A stretch of 64,000 nucleotides of DNA, from assembly GCA_963763855.1 (NCBI GenBank), contig CAVXPU010000002.1, positions 124,001-188,000 on the forward strand, read 5' to 3'. The stretch is from JAIBCC01 sp963763855. Lineage in GTDB: Bacteria > Acidobacteriota > Blastocatellia > Pyrinomonadales > Pyrinomonadaceae. This document shows positions 9,621 through 20,270 of this stretch, in pieces; the first letter of the stretch is position 1; every line of letters begins with the position of its first letter. The translations under genes and the position numbers were made by a program. Below the pieces are notes generated by a model. That model was not told the DNA's origin, did not search any database, and saw only the letters and a program-made list of their open reading frames with translations.

Positions 9621-12419
9621 TTATCGAATCTTGCTGACGAAGCTAATATCGCCGATATTATTTGGCGAAACATTCGAAAGTGTTCCGCTCGTTACCCGCC
9701 ATCGAATTGCTTTTACATCACGATCATAGCCAACACTTGCCCCGCCGCCCGCACTTACGGGAGTGTAAATCCACGTTGCAAATGTTGGATTGAATGGGTC
9801 GTAATCATTTGAATATTCAATTGTAAAAGTTAGTCCTGTAGTGGCAACATTTACTGCTGCCGAACCAATTTTGTAATCCATATTGGTTGGAATTCGGTCT
9901 ACCATAGCCATGTTTGCCGCACCGCTTCCGCCAGTATTGGTGAATTCAATTTTGTATGTAATATCGGTTCCGGGCAATTGTGGAGCAGAAGTACACGTTG
10001 CGGGTGAGGGACAGGATTTAACTAAACCGACATTTGGCGGATTTGCGTTAATATTTGTCGGGTCGGAATCTGAGTTATTTCCGTTATTAACGGTAGCTTC
10101 GTTTCCGCCGGAAACAGATACATTATTCGTAACGCTTGCGGCGGCGGTCAAAGCGACGTTAACCGCGAAATTGAAGACGCTCGTTCCATTTACAGGAATT
10201 GTGTTCGGACTTGTGCAGGTAATAACTTGAGGGCTTGCCGCGTTTGAATTACAAGTCCAATTACTACCGTTCGTACCGCCCTCGGTAATTCCGCCCACCG
10301 CTCCGCCGTTGACCGATAAGAATGTTGGTAAAGTATCAGTAACAGTAATTGTTCCCGATGTTGAAGCAGTTCCGCTATTCCCAACCGTAAACGTATAAGT
10401 TCCAGAAGAGCCACGTGTAAAATCTCCCGCGTGCGATTTATCGATGATCAGATTTGGGGAAAGAACCGTTGTCGGGTCGCTGGCGGAATTATTAGCTGTG
10501 TATGTTTCACCACCGCCGGAAACGCTCGCCGTGTTTGTTATAGAATTTGTTCCTAGGGGAGTTGCCAAACCCACATTTACATTAAAACTGAAGCTGCTCG
10601 TACCATTTCCGGCAATAGTCGTCGCGGCGGAAGCGGGACGCGTGCAAGTAATCACATTGCTTGCTGCATTACACGTCCAATTATTTGCGTTTGTAATCAA
10701 TGTAACCGCACCATTAGGAACAGTTAATCCGCTTGGCAAAGTGTCGGTAACAGTAATGCCTGCAGTAGCAGAAGTAGCGATCGTTCCGTCATTTATGACT
10801 GTAAATAAATAGGTTCCCGGCGAACCAACTGTAAAATTACCGGTGTGAGATTTTGTCAACCGTAAATCCACGGCAGTTGCGGTAGTTGTAGGATCGATAG
10901 AGTTATTAAAGGTAGTTGTATTATTGGCGGTAGTTGTCGTGACATTTGCCGTCGGTTCATTTCCACCGCTTACAGTCGCGGTGTTTGTCACACTTGCCGC
11001 AGCGGTTGTAGCAACATTAACTGAAAAATTAAAACTACTGGAATTACTTCCGGCAACATTTGAAAGTACGTTTGAATTAGTACAAGTAATGGTTAGACCT
11101 GAAGCCGTGCAATTCCAATTTGCGGCGTTTGTTCCAGTTATCGCCAATGTGCCCGCTGGAACGCTCAAGCCTGCCGGCAAAGTATCTGTCACGGTAATTA
11201 CGCCGCTTGTCGGGTATGTTCCGGTATTTGCTACTGTTATTGCGTAAACACCTGTTGAACCAAGAACAAATGAACCCGTGTGTGATTTGGAAATCGTAAG
11301 ATTTGGCGTTAAAACAGTAGTATTGATAGTCGCCGAAGTATTGTTAGTTGTATCGGGATCAGTCGAGCCATTTGGCGGGGCAATAGTTGCAACGTTAGTC
11401 AATGTACCGCTACTTGGAGCTGTCCCACTAACCATGAAATTCAGTTGCCCGTTAACCGGAAAAGTTGGAATAAATACATTACTAAGCGTCGTTAAGCCTG
11501 TAGTTACAGGGCAAACCGCTCCGCCAGAAGGCGTACAACTAATGCTTACGCCGGTTAAACTCGCCGGAACATTATCAGTCACAGTCGAGCCGTGAGCAGT
11601 AGTTGTGCCGTTATTTCTTGCAATTAGTTCATATGTCACGGTGCCGTTTGGTATAACTGTCGCCGGACCTGTTTTGGTTATCGACACATTAGGATTTGGA
11701 ACAGGTTTGTTCGATGAAGCAGGATCAAAGGTATAAGAATTCAAGCGGTCGCAGTTGTTCGTGCCAACTGCCGCAGTACAACCGGTAGTTCCAACAATAC
11801 TACCGCCAATAATAGTAAAACTTGTCGTTGTATTTGATAATTCTCCATAAAATTCAAAAGTATTACTTGTTCCAATCCCTGTTTGATTGGCTCCGGGAGT
11901 TCCTTGTGCATAACTTGCCCCGCCCGCTAAGGGAGACTTTACAACCAAGGTTGTCGGACTAGCAACCGAAGTATTTGTTAAGCCTACAAATTCAATGAAT
12001 TCTCTGTTCGACCCGGAAGTTCCGTCAATATCCTGTGCGGAAATTGCTAGACCTGGAACTGCCCTGGGAGTATTTGTTCCGGTTGCCACAAGCTGAAAAT
12101 CAAATCGAACGTAACCCACGGCAGCACCCGGAGCAGTAGTATAAATAGTTGGCTGAAACCTAGCCGTACTCGATGCATTATCATCAATTGTGATTAACTG
12201 TGTATTCGAGGTAACGGTTGTTAGCGTAACCAAAGCGTCAGTTCCGGGGGCAACATTCGAAAAGCGGTATCTTGCTCCTTGAGTTAGTGAAGTACCGCTC
12301 TCTAAAGTGGGAACGTTGCTGAAATTTAGCGAAACCTGTGCTTGGCAAGTTAGACTTCCCGACAGTAGATAAATAAACAAAAAAGCGGAAACTGATAATA
12401 GCTTGATAAAATGTTTCAT
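9621..12419 (-). CDS. Secreted protein with five DUF11 repeats
   Basis: A 932-aa exported protein. The signal peptide ends near residue 28 (CQAQ). A beta-rich N-terminal region (30-235) precedes five DUF11 modules starting near residues 241, 374, 517, 655 and 795. Each opens with a strand of the type LxxxKSHTGxF and holds VTDTLPxGL. Paired cysteines occur within modules. DUF11 domains are Ig-like and typical of surface proteins. The C-terminus FVSKIR resembles the ends of the two other DUF11 proteins in the operon. Its ATG overlaps the stop of the upstream 1858-codon gene (TAATG), so translation is probably coupled. No sortase or PEP-CTERM signal was seen. Confidence 0.88.
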   Translation of the reverse strand: MKHFIKLLSVSAFLFIYLLSGSLTCQAQVSLNFSNVPTLESGTSLTQGARYRFSNVAPGTDALVTLTTVTSNTQLITIDDNASSTARFQPTIYTTAPGAAVGYVRFDFQLVATGTNTPRAVPGLAISAQDIDGTSGSNREFIEFVGLTNTSVASPTTLVVKSPLAGGASYAQGTPGANQTGIGTSNTFEFYGELSNTTTSFTIIGGSIVGTTGCTAAVGTNNCDRLNSYTFDPASSNKPVPNPNVSITKTGPATVIPNGTVTYELIARNNGTTTAHGSTVTDNVPASLTGVSISCTPSGGAVCPVTTGLTTLSNVFIPTFPVNGQLNFMVSGTAPSSGTLTNVATIAPPNGSTDPDTTNNTSATINTTVLTPNLTISKSHTGSFVLGSTGVYAITVANTGTYPTSGVITVTDTLPAGLSVPAGTLAITGTNAANWNCTASGLTITCTNSNVLSNVAGSNSSSFNFSVNVATTAAASVTNTATVSGGNEPTANVTTTTANNTTTFNNSIDPTTTATAVDLRLTKSHTGNFTVGSPGTYLFTVINDGTIATSATAGITVTDTLPSGLTVPNGAVTLITNANNWTCNAASNVITCTRPASAATTIAGNGTSSFSFNVNVGLATPLGTNSITNTASVSGGGETYTANNSASDPTTVLSPNLIIDKSHAGDFTRGSSGTYTFTVGNSGTASTSGTITVTDTLPTFLSVNGGAVGGITEGGTNGSNWTCNSNAASPQVITCTSPNTIPVNGTSVFNFAVNVALTAAASVTNNVSVSGGNEATVNNGNNSDSDPTNINANPPNVGLVKSCPSPATCTSAPQLPGTDITYKIEFTNTGGSGAANMAMVDRIPTNMDYKIGSAAVNVATTGLTFTIEYSNDYDPFNPTFATWIYTPVSAGGGASVGYDRDVKAIRWRVTSGTLSNVSPNNIGDISFVSKIR

Positions 12420-15400
12420 TACTTTCTAACCTCTTTTTTATCTACCAAACCATCTTTTTCTGAAACATATTGAAGTCCTTCTTTCTTTGTTCCAAAGAGA
12501 TTAAAAATTCTCGACATTTTCGCCGAAACCACGAAATAGAAACCATTCTTGTTAAAAAGATTATTGTTATTAAACCCAAATGGTTCTTGTGCTTTCGAGA
12601 AATTATAGCCGCCGCCGATTCTTAGATCTGGAGTTGCCCAAAAACCGGCTTCAACACCAAGCCAGCGTTTTTGTGAACCCGTAGTAGGCTGAAATAAATA
12701 TCTGGCTTCTCCGGCTACGTCGAAATAGCGGGTGAGCTGGTATTGAGCCCGACCTTGGGTCAGGTAGGTAAGATTATTTGAATACTTAAGATTCGTATTT
12801 GCGTCGCCGCTAAATTTCAAAGCGAAACGTCCATAAAGTTCCAAACGTTTGGTGGTTTGATGGAATCCATCGGCTGAAACGACGTCAGTTTTTAACTGAG
12901 TCGGAACTGCTGTCGTGCCGCTTGAAAAATACGAATTCTGATGTGTGTATGCAAATAGAAGTCCGTATTTATCAGTATCATGCGGACGAATTGCCAGAGC
13001 TACTTGCCCATCGGAAACCTTATTTTTCCGATCATTAAAGCTAATATCTCCGTGCTGAAAACGACCCATTGTCGTCCAACCCGGTTTGAATTGTCCAGCT
13101 GCGGCGAAAGATAAAACTTGTCCGAAACCTTCGCGATCACGTAGTTCGTAGCGAACCGATGTCCGGAAATTATCGGTCGGCACATAGTTTGCACCAATTA
13201 CGAAATTATTATAGCTTTGCCCATTTCCTTTGAGATGAAAAGCTCGCTCAAACCCCAGATCAACTGAAACTACTTTGCTGACAGGTAAACGATTCTGTAA
13301 ACCAAGAATCGCGAAGCTATCCGTTCCATTAATACCATTTTCGAGCTGATAACGACCACTCATGCTTGTGTATTTTCCAAACTGCGTTTCAACTCCGATC
13401 GCCGTTTCATTGCGTGCTTTTGAGAAAGCAAAACCAGTGCCGACAACATCCGAGATTGGTGTGATCGCTGCAGAGGAAAGTCTTTGCGTAAAGAATAATT
13501 TTGACCAATTATTTACCCGGTAATTTGCTTGCAAAGTGGTTTGATTTGGATAAGACGGATCGGCTTCGCCCAAATTCTGCTCGCGTTTGATAGAGAAATC
13601 GAGTTTTTCAATTGGTCTGTATTCTGCTCCAAAACTTACGAGATTTGAGGATACGCTTTTTTCATTTTTGGAATCATTGAATCTACGGAAATCATATCCA
13701 AAATTTACTTTGATCTTTTCATTGATCGTCTGTGTCCAGTTTGCACCAGCCGTAACCCGAGTGTTATCAACATTTTCTGTTTCATTTTTCTCGCCAACTA
13801 AATTTACTTTGAGCGTTCCATTTTTCAAAGGTTTGCTTTCCCAGATCAAATTTCCGCGAGTATTTCCCGGCGTTACCGTAGCTCCAAATGGATTGTAAAA
13901 ACCTTCAGAAGCGTGAGAACCTTCAAATCTAAGCTCGCCTAATCTTACGCCCAGCGGCTGTTGAATATGCAGGAAAAAAGCATCTCCGTCATGCCGATTG
14001 CCATTCAAAGCGTTGTTGAAGAAACTAAATCCATTGTTAATTTCGCCGCGGCTCATCGCGTATTCAGCTTCCAATTTGCCGTTTTTAGGCAGCTTAAGTG
14101 AAAGATCAATTCCACCCAAGCGGAATGGTCTTGAATTAGCTTGACGCTGATCGAGATAAGAAGCACCCAAACGCAAACCTAAGCGATTAAATGATTTGCT
14201 AGCTCTTCCTGTGTAAACTGCCGATTCAATTCCTTGCGAACGATATTCATAAGTTGCCACGATTTGAACCAAATTCAGGTCGCGGTCAAAGGTAGGAATC
14301 GCACGTAGAAAGAAAATCGTTCCGGTTGAAGTATCGATATTGTAATCAAGTCCGCGAGTTAATGTTTCACGGGATAGGATTACGTCAGGACTTCTTCGGT
14401 CTCTCGTTTCGATTGCGAAATATTCAGAACCCGGCAAGATATCAGGAAATCCAAGTTGGACAATTCCTAGTGTTCCACCGGAGATTATCTGGCGGGCAAA
14501 CGATGTGTTTGGTCTAGCACCCGTAGCGGAAATAAAATCACCGTTACTATTTTCCAAATGCAGTTTTACACCGGTTAATTTGCGTCCGTAATTTAACAAC
14601 CGGCTTTTTTCCATATTTGCGGTGAAATCGCCAAACATCGCGTATGATCGTCCGCGATCAAAGCGTGCGTAGATCTTGCTATTTGATTCGGTTTCTTGAA
14701 AACGGGTCGAATTATCACCAAAAATTGGATAAACGCGGTCGAGTGGATTGAGCTGGAAAAGTCTGTCTTTACCGGCGAGACGATTGAGCGGCTGCTGACT
14801 ATCGTAAGCCAGAGTCAACATATTTTTGCTGGTAAAGAGTCCGCCGCGATAGAAAAACTGGACGTGACTTCGTACATTTTCATCTACCCCGCGATTTTGC
14901 ATTTCAGGAGCAGCCTTACCAACCGTAACTTCGGCAACGCTAACGAGCATTCCCGGGCGAACTTCCGAAATAAATTGAATCTGAGTATCGGCTTCTACAA
15001 GCCCGGTTGAAGCTTTGATTTCGGCAGTTCCGATCTTGCTATCGGATATGAGTTTTATTACGCCGATTCCGTCTTTTAAAGTGATTTGTTGTTCTTGCGT
15101 TACGGCGTTTTCCTGCTCGGATGCAACACCTGCGGTTGACCTCGCATTTTGGCTGATAACGACGCGGTTTGCTTGAGCCGATTTTTGATTATTGGAATAC
15201 TCTTCCTCTTGAATAAGACGTCCGGCGGAAGTTTTGATCATGACAGGCAAATCTTGTGCGGGATGCGACCAGGCATCTAGAGCTTTCACAAAGATTCGAG
15301 TTGAATCTCTTCCTGAAGCTTGTAATTCTTTGCTGTCAGAGAGAATTTCGAGAGTTTTTGCAGAGCCGCGTCCATAAAGCGTAAGATTTATCGCCTTGCC

Positions 15401-17995
15401 CACCATTCCTTCCGGTGAAATTGAAGTCGCACTTACGTTATTTGGTCCGGGCTTCATTCCCAAACCGATAAATGTGTAGGTTGTGATCTGATTTTTGCGA
15501 TCTTCGCGGGTCGTACCGATATTTTGATTGCTGACTAATTGCTTATTTATTTCGAGTAGGACTTTCGAATTTTGTGCGACACTAATTTCCAGATTCGCAG
15601 CGGCTGACATGACGACCGAGTTATCAGGATACGAATGGATAACGACTTCGCCCGGTGCAACGGGTTTGAATTCATTTTCAACCTTCGGATTATTGGCGGC
15701 ATTCGAAGCCTGCATTTCTTTCAAAATATCTCTTGAATTTTCAGTGTCTTTCTGCAATTTTCCAGACTCAACGTCACTAATCGGATCTCTGGAAACAACC
15801 AAAGCGAAATTTTGCCTGAGCATTCCGCCGCCCCCAAGTGGTGTGCGTAAAAGCCTCGACCAGCGTTTGCCGGAATATGAATTATTATCCTGAAGGAGAA
15901 ATCCTTGTGGAATTGTGATCGGATCAATCGCTATAACTTGAGCACCTTCCGAAATCGCCGGAAGATTGTAAAGTCCTTGTGAATCGGTAATAGCAGATTC
16001 GCCATTTGCCAGATAAACTCTTGCACCAACAACGGGTCGTTCGCCATTTTCAAAAAGATTGTTACCATTATCATCAATGAAAACTCGTCCAATGATCATT
16101 TGTTTCATCGAAAACATACCGGCGTTGATTCTCAATCCTGCTCTGACAATGGTAGTTTGAACAGTTTCGCCCGAAGGAAAAGTACCACTGCCAACTGCTT
16201 GATTAAAGCTCTCACCATTTCTGGCGTTTACACCAATTCTTACGCGATACGTTAGAGAAATTCTTTCGCCGCTCGCCAATGTGCCTATCCGAAAATGCAA
16301 AACCCTTCCATTCTGCAAGGGAACTATTGATTCGGCAGTACCGCCACGCAAAACTTCTGCTGAATTTTCCGCAAAGTTAAAAGAATCGGGCAAGGAATCA
16401 TTAACTACCACATCAAGCAGTGGAGCGACGCTCGCGTTATGCAATTCAACTCTGTAATTTACTACATCTCCGATTTCTGCTTGAATTCGATCTACTGTTT
16501 TGGTCAATTCCAACGTTGAACTTTCAAACATTGGAATGTTAAATGCCACGTCTGCGATACTTTGAATATCAACGTCGTTTTGCACCAGATCAAATCCACC
16601 GGCAGTTGCCAAAGGCAAGCCGTCCAGAGCGTGAACGGTCATTCTGAACAGTCCATTTCCGTTGGGTTCTAAAGAAATTTGGATAAGCCGCGAACGGAAA
16701 TTTTCCGCCGTTACCATCACGTAATAAACAGCCGGCTGAGCTGCACTTCCCAATTGATCGGGACGTAGAGCGAAACTGTATCGCCCTTGAACAGTAGTTA
16801 GATATGGATTTGTATTGGCAAGATTTGGTTCGAAACCGAGATTTGCCGGAATTTGCAGAGGAGTTTCAACATTGGGATCTGTCGAAATAACAACCTTCGC
16901 TCCCGAAATCGGCGAGCCCGATCCGCCGCGTGCCGCGTAAACTATTCCAAATGGATCAATTACCGTGATAGCTTGTGTTGTTTCTACAGCCGCTGCATTG
17001 CTTCCGGCGATTCTTGCAGTATTGATAATTCCCTGTCCGGAAATATTATTGTTATTAATCAGAGCTTGAAAATTGATGGTAATGATTTCTCCGGAAGCGA
17101 TCGGATTCGCAAATTTTACCAATAAGCGATTTCCAACAACACTTCCTTCATCGGTATCATCCGGATCAGAAACACTTGCGTTATTAACCCTCAAAGTATT
17201 GGCGATGTAGGTTAATTGAATCGGCAAATCATCAGTTAAAATAACGTTTTTAGCGGCAACATCGCCACTATTTTTGAAGGTAATTTGATAATCCAAGGGC
17301 TCATTTTTTGACGAAACGTATGTCGAAGTATTCTCAACTGTTTTGAGCGGAACGAGTGTCGGATTATTTGGATCGGTTAATATTGCGTTTTTGCCGGTTG
17401 AATCAATTATAGTTCCGCTGTCGGTGGCGATTCCATTGGCAGAATCCGCAAGATTCGAACGTGCCGTGATTGAAGAAGTTAAAAGATCATTGAGCGAGAT
17501 ATTATTGGTATTTATTTCTACTAAGATATTGATACATTCGCCGGGTTGGATAGTTGGACTTTGGGTATTATTTAGATTGATCGCAACGTCGTTTGCAGTA
17601 ATTACTTCATCGTTATCAATGTCGTAGTAAAGAGCCGCAATCTGCGATGGAGCATTAACGCTCGCTTGAGTAATCGTGTATGTATCTGCCGAATTACTCG
17701 TATTACAAACTTGGTATTTTCTAACTATAATTTCATTTGCCGCAATTACTTCGGTAGGATTTTCGTTGTCAGGCGTAACATTCAGTGCGGAAATTGCTTT
17801 TACAGTTAGCCGAACCAATGGCGAAACAGCTCTTAATAATTCACCTTCCTTATTTTTGTAAATCCCTTCTGCGGAATTAGTAATCTCTGTTCCGGCAATC
17901 GTCTTGCCTTGCCCAAAGATTGCGATATTGCCGCAAAAAATTGTTAGCAATAAAAGTAGCAATATTGAGTTATTTCGATAGCGAGTCTGTTTCAT
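12419..17995 (-). CDS. Giant outer-membrane protein: DUF11, SdrB-like and Ig-like domains plus C-terminal beta-barrel
   Basis: About 1858 aa from the ATG at 17995 (a GTG at 18004 is possible). The domain order is inferred: signal peptide to residue 30; DUF11-like modules near 60-340; a carboxypeptidase-regulatory-like beta domain at 350-470; another DUF11 at 495-620; an SdrB-like module with FIDDNGNNLFENGERPV near 640-720; Ig/invasin-like segments at 780-1050; and from about 1080 to the end long alternating strands rich in Tyr, Arg, Gly and Asn, typical of an outer-membrane barrel. It would anchor in the outer membrane and present the N-terminal modules. It is co-transcribed with three DUF11 genes and translationally coupled to the last. 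Confidence 0.85.
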   Translation of the reverse strand: MKQTRYRNNSILLLLLLTIFCGNIAIFGQGKTIAGTEITNSAEGIYKNKEGELLRAVSPLVRLTVKAISALNVTPDNENPTEVIAANEIIVRKYQVCNTSNSADTYTITQASVNAPSQIAALYYDIDNDEVITANDVAINLNNTQSPTIQPGECINILVEINTNNISLNDLLTSSITARSNLADSANGIATDSGTIIDSTGKNAILTDPNNPTLVPLKTVENTSTYVSSKNEPLDYQITFKNSGDVAAKNVILTDDLPIQLTYIANTLRVNNASVSDPDDTDEGSVVGNRLLVKFANPIASGEIITINFQALINNNNISGQGIINTARIAGSNAAAVETTQAITVIDPFGIVYAARGGSGSPISGAKVVISTDPNVETPLQIPANLGFEPNLANTNPYLTTVQGRYSFALRPDQLGSAAQPAVYYVMVTAENFRSRLIQISLEPNGNGLFRMTVHALDGLPLATAGGFDLVQNDVDIQSIADVAFNIPMFESSTLELTKTVDRIQAEIGDVVNYRVELHNASVAPLLDVVVNDSLPDSFNFAENSAEVLRGGTAESIVPLQNGRVLHFRIGTLASGERISLTYRVRIGVNARNGESFNQAVGSGTFPSGETVQTTIVRAGLRINAGMFSMKQMIIGRVFIDDNGNNLFENGERPVVGARVYLANGESAITDSQGLYNLPAISEGAQVIAIDPITIPQGFLLQDNNSYSGKRWSRLLRTPLGGGGMLRQNFALVVSRDPISDVESGKLQKDTENSRDILKEMQASNAANNPKVENEFKPVAPGEVVIHSYPDNSVVMSAAANLEISVAQNSKVLLEINKQLVSNQNIGTTREDRKNQITTYTFIGLGMKPGPNNVSATSISPEGMVGKAINLTLYGRGSAKTLEILSDSKELQASGRDSTRIFVKALDAWSHPAQDLPVMIKTSAGRLIQEEEYSNNQKSAQANRVVISQNARSTAGVASEQENAVTQEQQITLKDGIGVIKLISDSKIGTAEIKASTGLVEADTQIQFISEVRPGMLVSVAEVTVGKAAPEMQNRGVDENVRSHVQFFYRGGLFTSKNMLTLAYDSQQPLNRLAGKDRLFQLNPLDRVYPIFGDNSTRFQETESNSKIYARFDRGRSYAMFGDFTANMEKSRLLNYGRKLTGVKLHLENSNGDFISATGARPNTSFARQIISGGTLGIVQLGFPDILPGSEYFAIETRDRRSPDVILSRETLTRGLDYNIDTSTGTIFFLRAIPTFDRDLNLVQIVATYEYRSQGIESAVYTGRASKSFNRLGLRLGASYLDQRQANSRPFRLGGIDLSLKLPKNGKLEAEYAMSRGEINNGFSFFNNALNGNRHDGDAFFLHIQQPLGVRLGELRFEGSHASEGFYNPFGATVTPGNTRGNLIWESKPLKNGTLKVNLVGEKNETENVDNTRVTAGANWTQTINEKIKVNFGYDFRRFNDSKNEKSVSSNLVSFGAEYRPIEKLDFSIKREQNLGEADPSYPNQTTLQANYRVNNWSKLFFTQRLSSAAITPISDVVGTGFAFSKARNETAIGVETQFGKYTSMSGRYQLENGINGTDSFAILGLQNRLPVSKVVSVDLGFERAFHLKGNGQSYNNFVIGANYVPTDNFRTSVRYELRDREGFGQVLSFAAAGQFKPGWTTMGRFQHGDISFNDRKNKVSDGQVALAIRPHDTDKYGLLFAYTHQNSYFSSGTTAVPTQLKTDVVSADGFHQTTKRLELYGRFALKFSGDANTNLKYSNNLTYLTQGRAQYQLTRYFDVAGEARYLFQPTTGSQKRWLGVEAGFWATPDLRIGGGYNFSKAQEPFGFNNNNLFNKNGFYFVVSAKMSRIFNLFGTKKEGLQYVSEKDGLVDKKEVRK

Positions 17996-18060
17996 TATAG
18001 TCACTTGGGGCAGTTAAAAAAGGGGCAGGACAAAGAGTCTAAAATCTAAGGTCTTGATTA

Positions 18061-18103
18061 TTGAAACAATGCAGGCAAATTTTATCTGCCCGCATTGTTT
18101 CAA
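18061..18103 (-). promoter_or_regulatory. Long stem-loop between two DUF11 operon genes
   Basis: TTGAAACAATGCAGGCA and its near-exact complement TGCCCGCATTGTTTCAA form a 17-pair stem with one mismatch and a short AT loop. CTTGA/TCAAG can extend it. There is no U-run, so it is not a clear terminator. It lies in the 128 bases between the 675-aa gene and the giant barrel gene and could protect or separate the mRNA segments. Confidence 0.6.
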
Positions 18104-18123
18104 AAACATCAAGGATTAGTTGA

Positions 18124-20151
18124 TTACTTAATGGTACGTTTGAAGACAAGTCTTCCAACATATTGCGGAGCCACGCTGGCAACCGTGTCTGTAACTCGGC
18201 TCGCATCCAAAACGTAAGCATTGATTAAACCGGTTCCCGCAGTCGTTCCTGCGGCTCCAACGTAGTCAAATTCGCTCGAAGCAACCCGATCAGTAGTAGC
18301 TAACCAGTTGTTTGGAGCAGCATCGCCATCTTCAGTAATTACCAAATTGCTGGCTGTTAACCCAAGGCTTCCGCTCGCCGTTGAGGCTTCGGAAAGATTG
18401 GTGTATCTAATGGTGTAAGTGATTACGGCTCCGGGAACAGCATCAGTTGCACCGCCAACTCCGGTACTATTTGTGACGACAAATGATTTATCTAATCTGA
18501 TAAATCCTGTGTAGAGACGATCGATAGTGTCGTTGGTTTTGGTTGGGTCAATCGTGGAAGTAGCACGGATTACAGTATCGTAAGCAGTTAAAACATCTTC
18601 TCCTGCTGGAGCAGTTACTCTAACTTGATAAGTTGCTGTGCTTCCGAATGCAACATCAATTGTTGTGCTTCCGCCACCGCTAACTGTTGTCCAGCTCGTT
18701 CCGCTATCAGTAGAAATTTCAATTGTAAATCCGGCTGGAACTGTCGGAGCAGTTAAGGTATATGTGTCGTCAGCATTTCCTGTATTTTCTACGGTATTTG
18801 TAAAAATAGTAGTTCCCGCAGCAGTTGTTACACCGCCCGGAGCTACATTAATACCCGTATTTACAGATTGATTGGTGAAATCATCGTTTACGCTGCTTGG
18901 TCCGCTAGCTTGCGGTGAACCATTTGGTCCATTGAAGATTCCGCCCGTTTGAGCCAAAGTGGTTGGTAATTGGAAACCTTGATTTACTGTTGCACTTCCA
19001 CCGCTTAAAGGCTCGTCAAAGTTTGCGTTTCCGTCACCTTTTGCCGGAATTGCATCACCCGATTGATCGGTTAATGTTGTTCCTATTGAATTGCTGCCAA
19101 ATACTTCAACGATTTCATAAATTGGCAAAGTCGCATTCGTAGTTGTGATTGAAACGTCAAAAGTTACAGCCGTTGCACAAGCTCCCGCTGCGATTGAAGC
19201 ACCTACCGGAATTCTCACACGTGTAACGTTTGCAAGAGTTGCCGGAGGAGTTGCTGACCATGTAGCTGAAAGCGGACCTGTCGTTAAAGGACTCGTCGTG
19301 TATTCAGTTCCAGATGGCATTGTCGTATCGTTAAATGCGGTCCCTACTGGAATTGGAGCATAAACAAATACTTGTGTATCAGGCGAAATCGGCAGCAAAT
19401 CTCTTGCACCAACATTACAAACTTCCGCACTGTAAGTGATTGTAGAACCTAGAGCAACAGGTCCTGAAGGAGCTGTTAGGTTGATCTGCGGTGAAGCATC
19501 CTGTGAAACTTCAGCACTAATATCGCCTCGTGCTTCACGCGAACCATTAACCGCCCCGGTTGAAACCGTGCTGACGTTATGTGCGGTAGCATCGGTTGCG
19601 ACGTTGTCGAAATTAGTTCCTGTGGTTGTATCACCTAAGAAAACTTGGACAACATCGCCTGCAGTAGCAGTCGCATTAACTGTATATGTAATAACTACAG
19701 AAGCTGTTGCATTTTGAGCCAATGTTTGTAAAACATCCGCAGTATTGGTGAAAATATCGACACCATTAACTGTCGCTGATGTAACTGTTCCAGGTCCCGT
19801 AACGGTGAAACTTTGCCCATTAGCCAAGAACCTTACTTGGTCTGAGAAGTTACCAACATTGGTAACCGTAAATGTTTTTGTAACTGATGTTTGTCCTGGA
19901 ACAACGGTTGGATCGTCTTGTCCGTCAGGAGTAATTGTCAAACCGGCAACTTTTGCTACTGTTACAGTTACTTCATTTGAAACTGCACTGTAGTTATTCG
20001 AACCATCCGAATAGGTTGCACTAGCGACGTTTTTGATATCTGTATTCGCAGCCGTTTGCGAAAATCCTTGCACCGAAAAGGCAAAGACTAATGCCGCTGT
20101 GGCAAGCGAGTAGAGAGCTTTTACGCTCCAATTTGAAAGTCTTTTCTTCAT
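18124..20151 (-). CDS. Secreted DUF11-family surface protein
   Basis: A 675-aa protein starting at ATG 20151, with AAGGA eight bases upstream. A TTG at 20157 is less likely. The signal peptide ends near VQGFSQ. Repeated Ig-like modules follow, with motifs such as VTNVGNFSDQV, YSAEVCNVGARD and ENTGNADDTYTL, which are DUF11/NEW3-type folds. The protein is very rich in Thr, Ser, Val and Ala and poor in Lys, as surface proteins often are. It ends in LVFKRTIK. It is the second gene of the operon and probably an exported partner of the barrel protein that follows. Binding target unknown. Confidence 0.85.
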   Translation of the reverse strand: MKKRLSNWSVKALYSLATAALVFAFSVQGFSQTAANTDIKNVASATYSDGSNNYSAVSNEVTVTVAKVAGLTITPDGQDDPTVVPGQTSVTKTFTVTNVGNFSDQVRFLANGQSFTVTGPGTVTSATVNGVDIFTNTADVLQTLAQNATASVVITYTVNATATAGDVVQVFLGDTTTGTNFDNVATDATAHNVSTVSTGAVNGSREARGDISAEVSQDASPQINLTAPSGPVALGSTITYSAEVCNVGARDLLPISPDTQVFVYAPIPVGTAFNDTTMPSGTEYTTSPLTTGPLSATWSATPPATLANVTRVRIPVGASIAAGACATAVTFDVSITTTNATLPIYEIVEVFGSNSIGTTLTDQSGDAIPAKGDGNANFDEPLSGGSATVNQGFQLPTTLAQTGGIFNGPNGSPQASGPSSVNDDFTNQSVNTGINVAPGGVTTAAGTTIFTNTVENTGNADDTYTLTAPTVPAGFTIEISTDSGTSWTTVSGGGSTTIDVAFGSTATYQVRVTAPAGEDVLTAYDTVIRATSTIDPTKTNDTIDRLYTGFIRLDKSFVVTNSTGVGGATDAVPGAVITYTIRYTNLSEASTASGSLGLTASNLVITEDGDAAPNNWLATTDRVASSEFDYVGAAGTTAGTGLINAYVLDASRVTDTVASVAPQYVGRLVFKRTIK

Positions 20152-20270
20152 ATTCAATCCTTGATGAATTTCCTCAAATGCGAGTTTGAGGCATAAAAAG
20201 CAACGACACTTTACTGAAAAGCAAAATGCGTTTGCGAGCTAAATTGTTTTATTTGAATGTTTTACGGAGT

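Noticed and set aside
9883..11595. Several plus-strand open frames opposite the DUF11 protein
   Set aside because: They mirror the Thr/Val/Gly-rich repeats of the minus-strand gene, have no ribosome sites and repeat with the modules. They are composition shadows.
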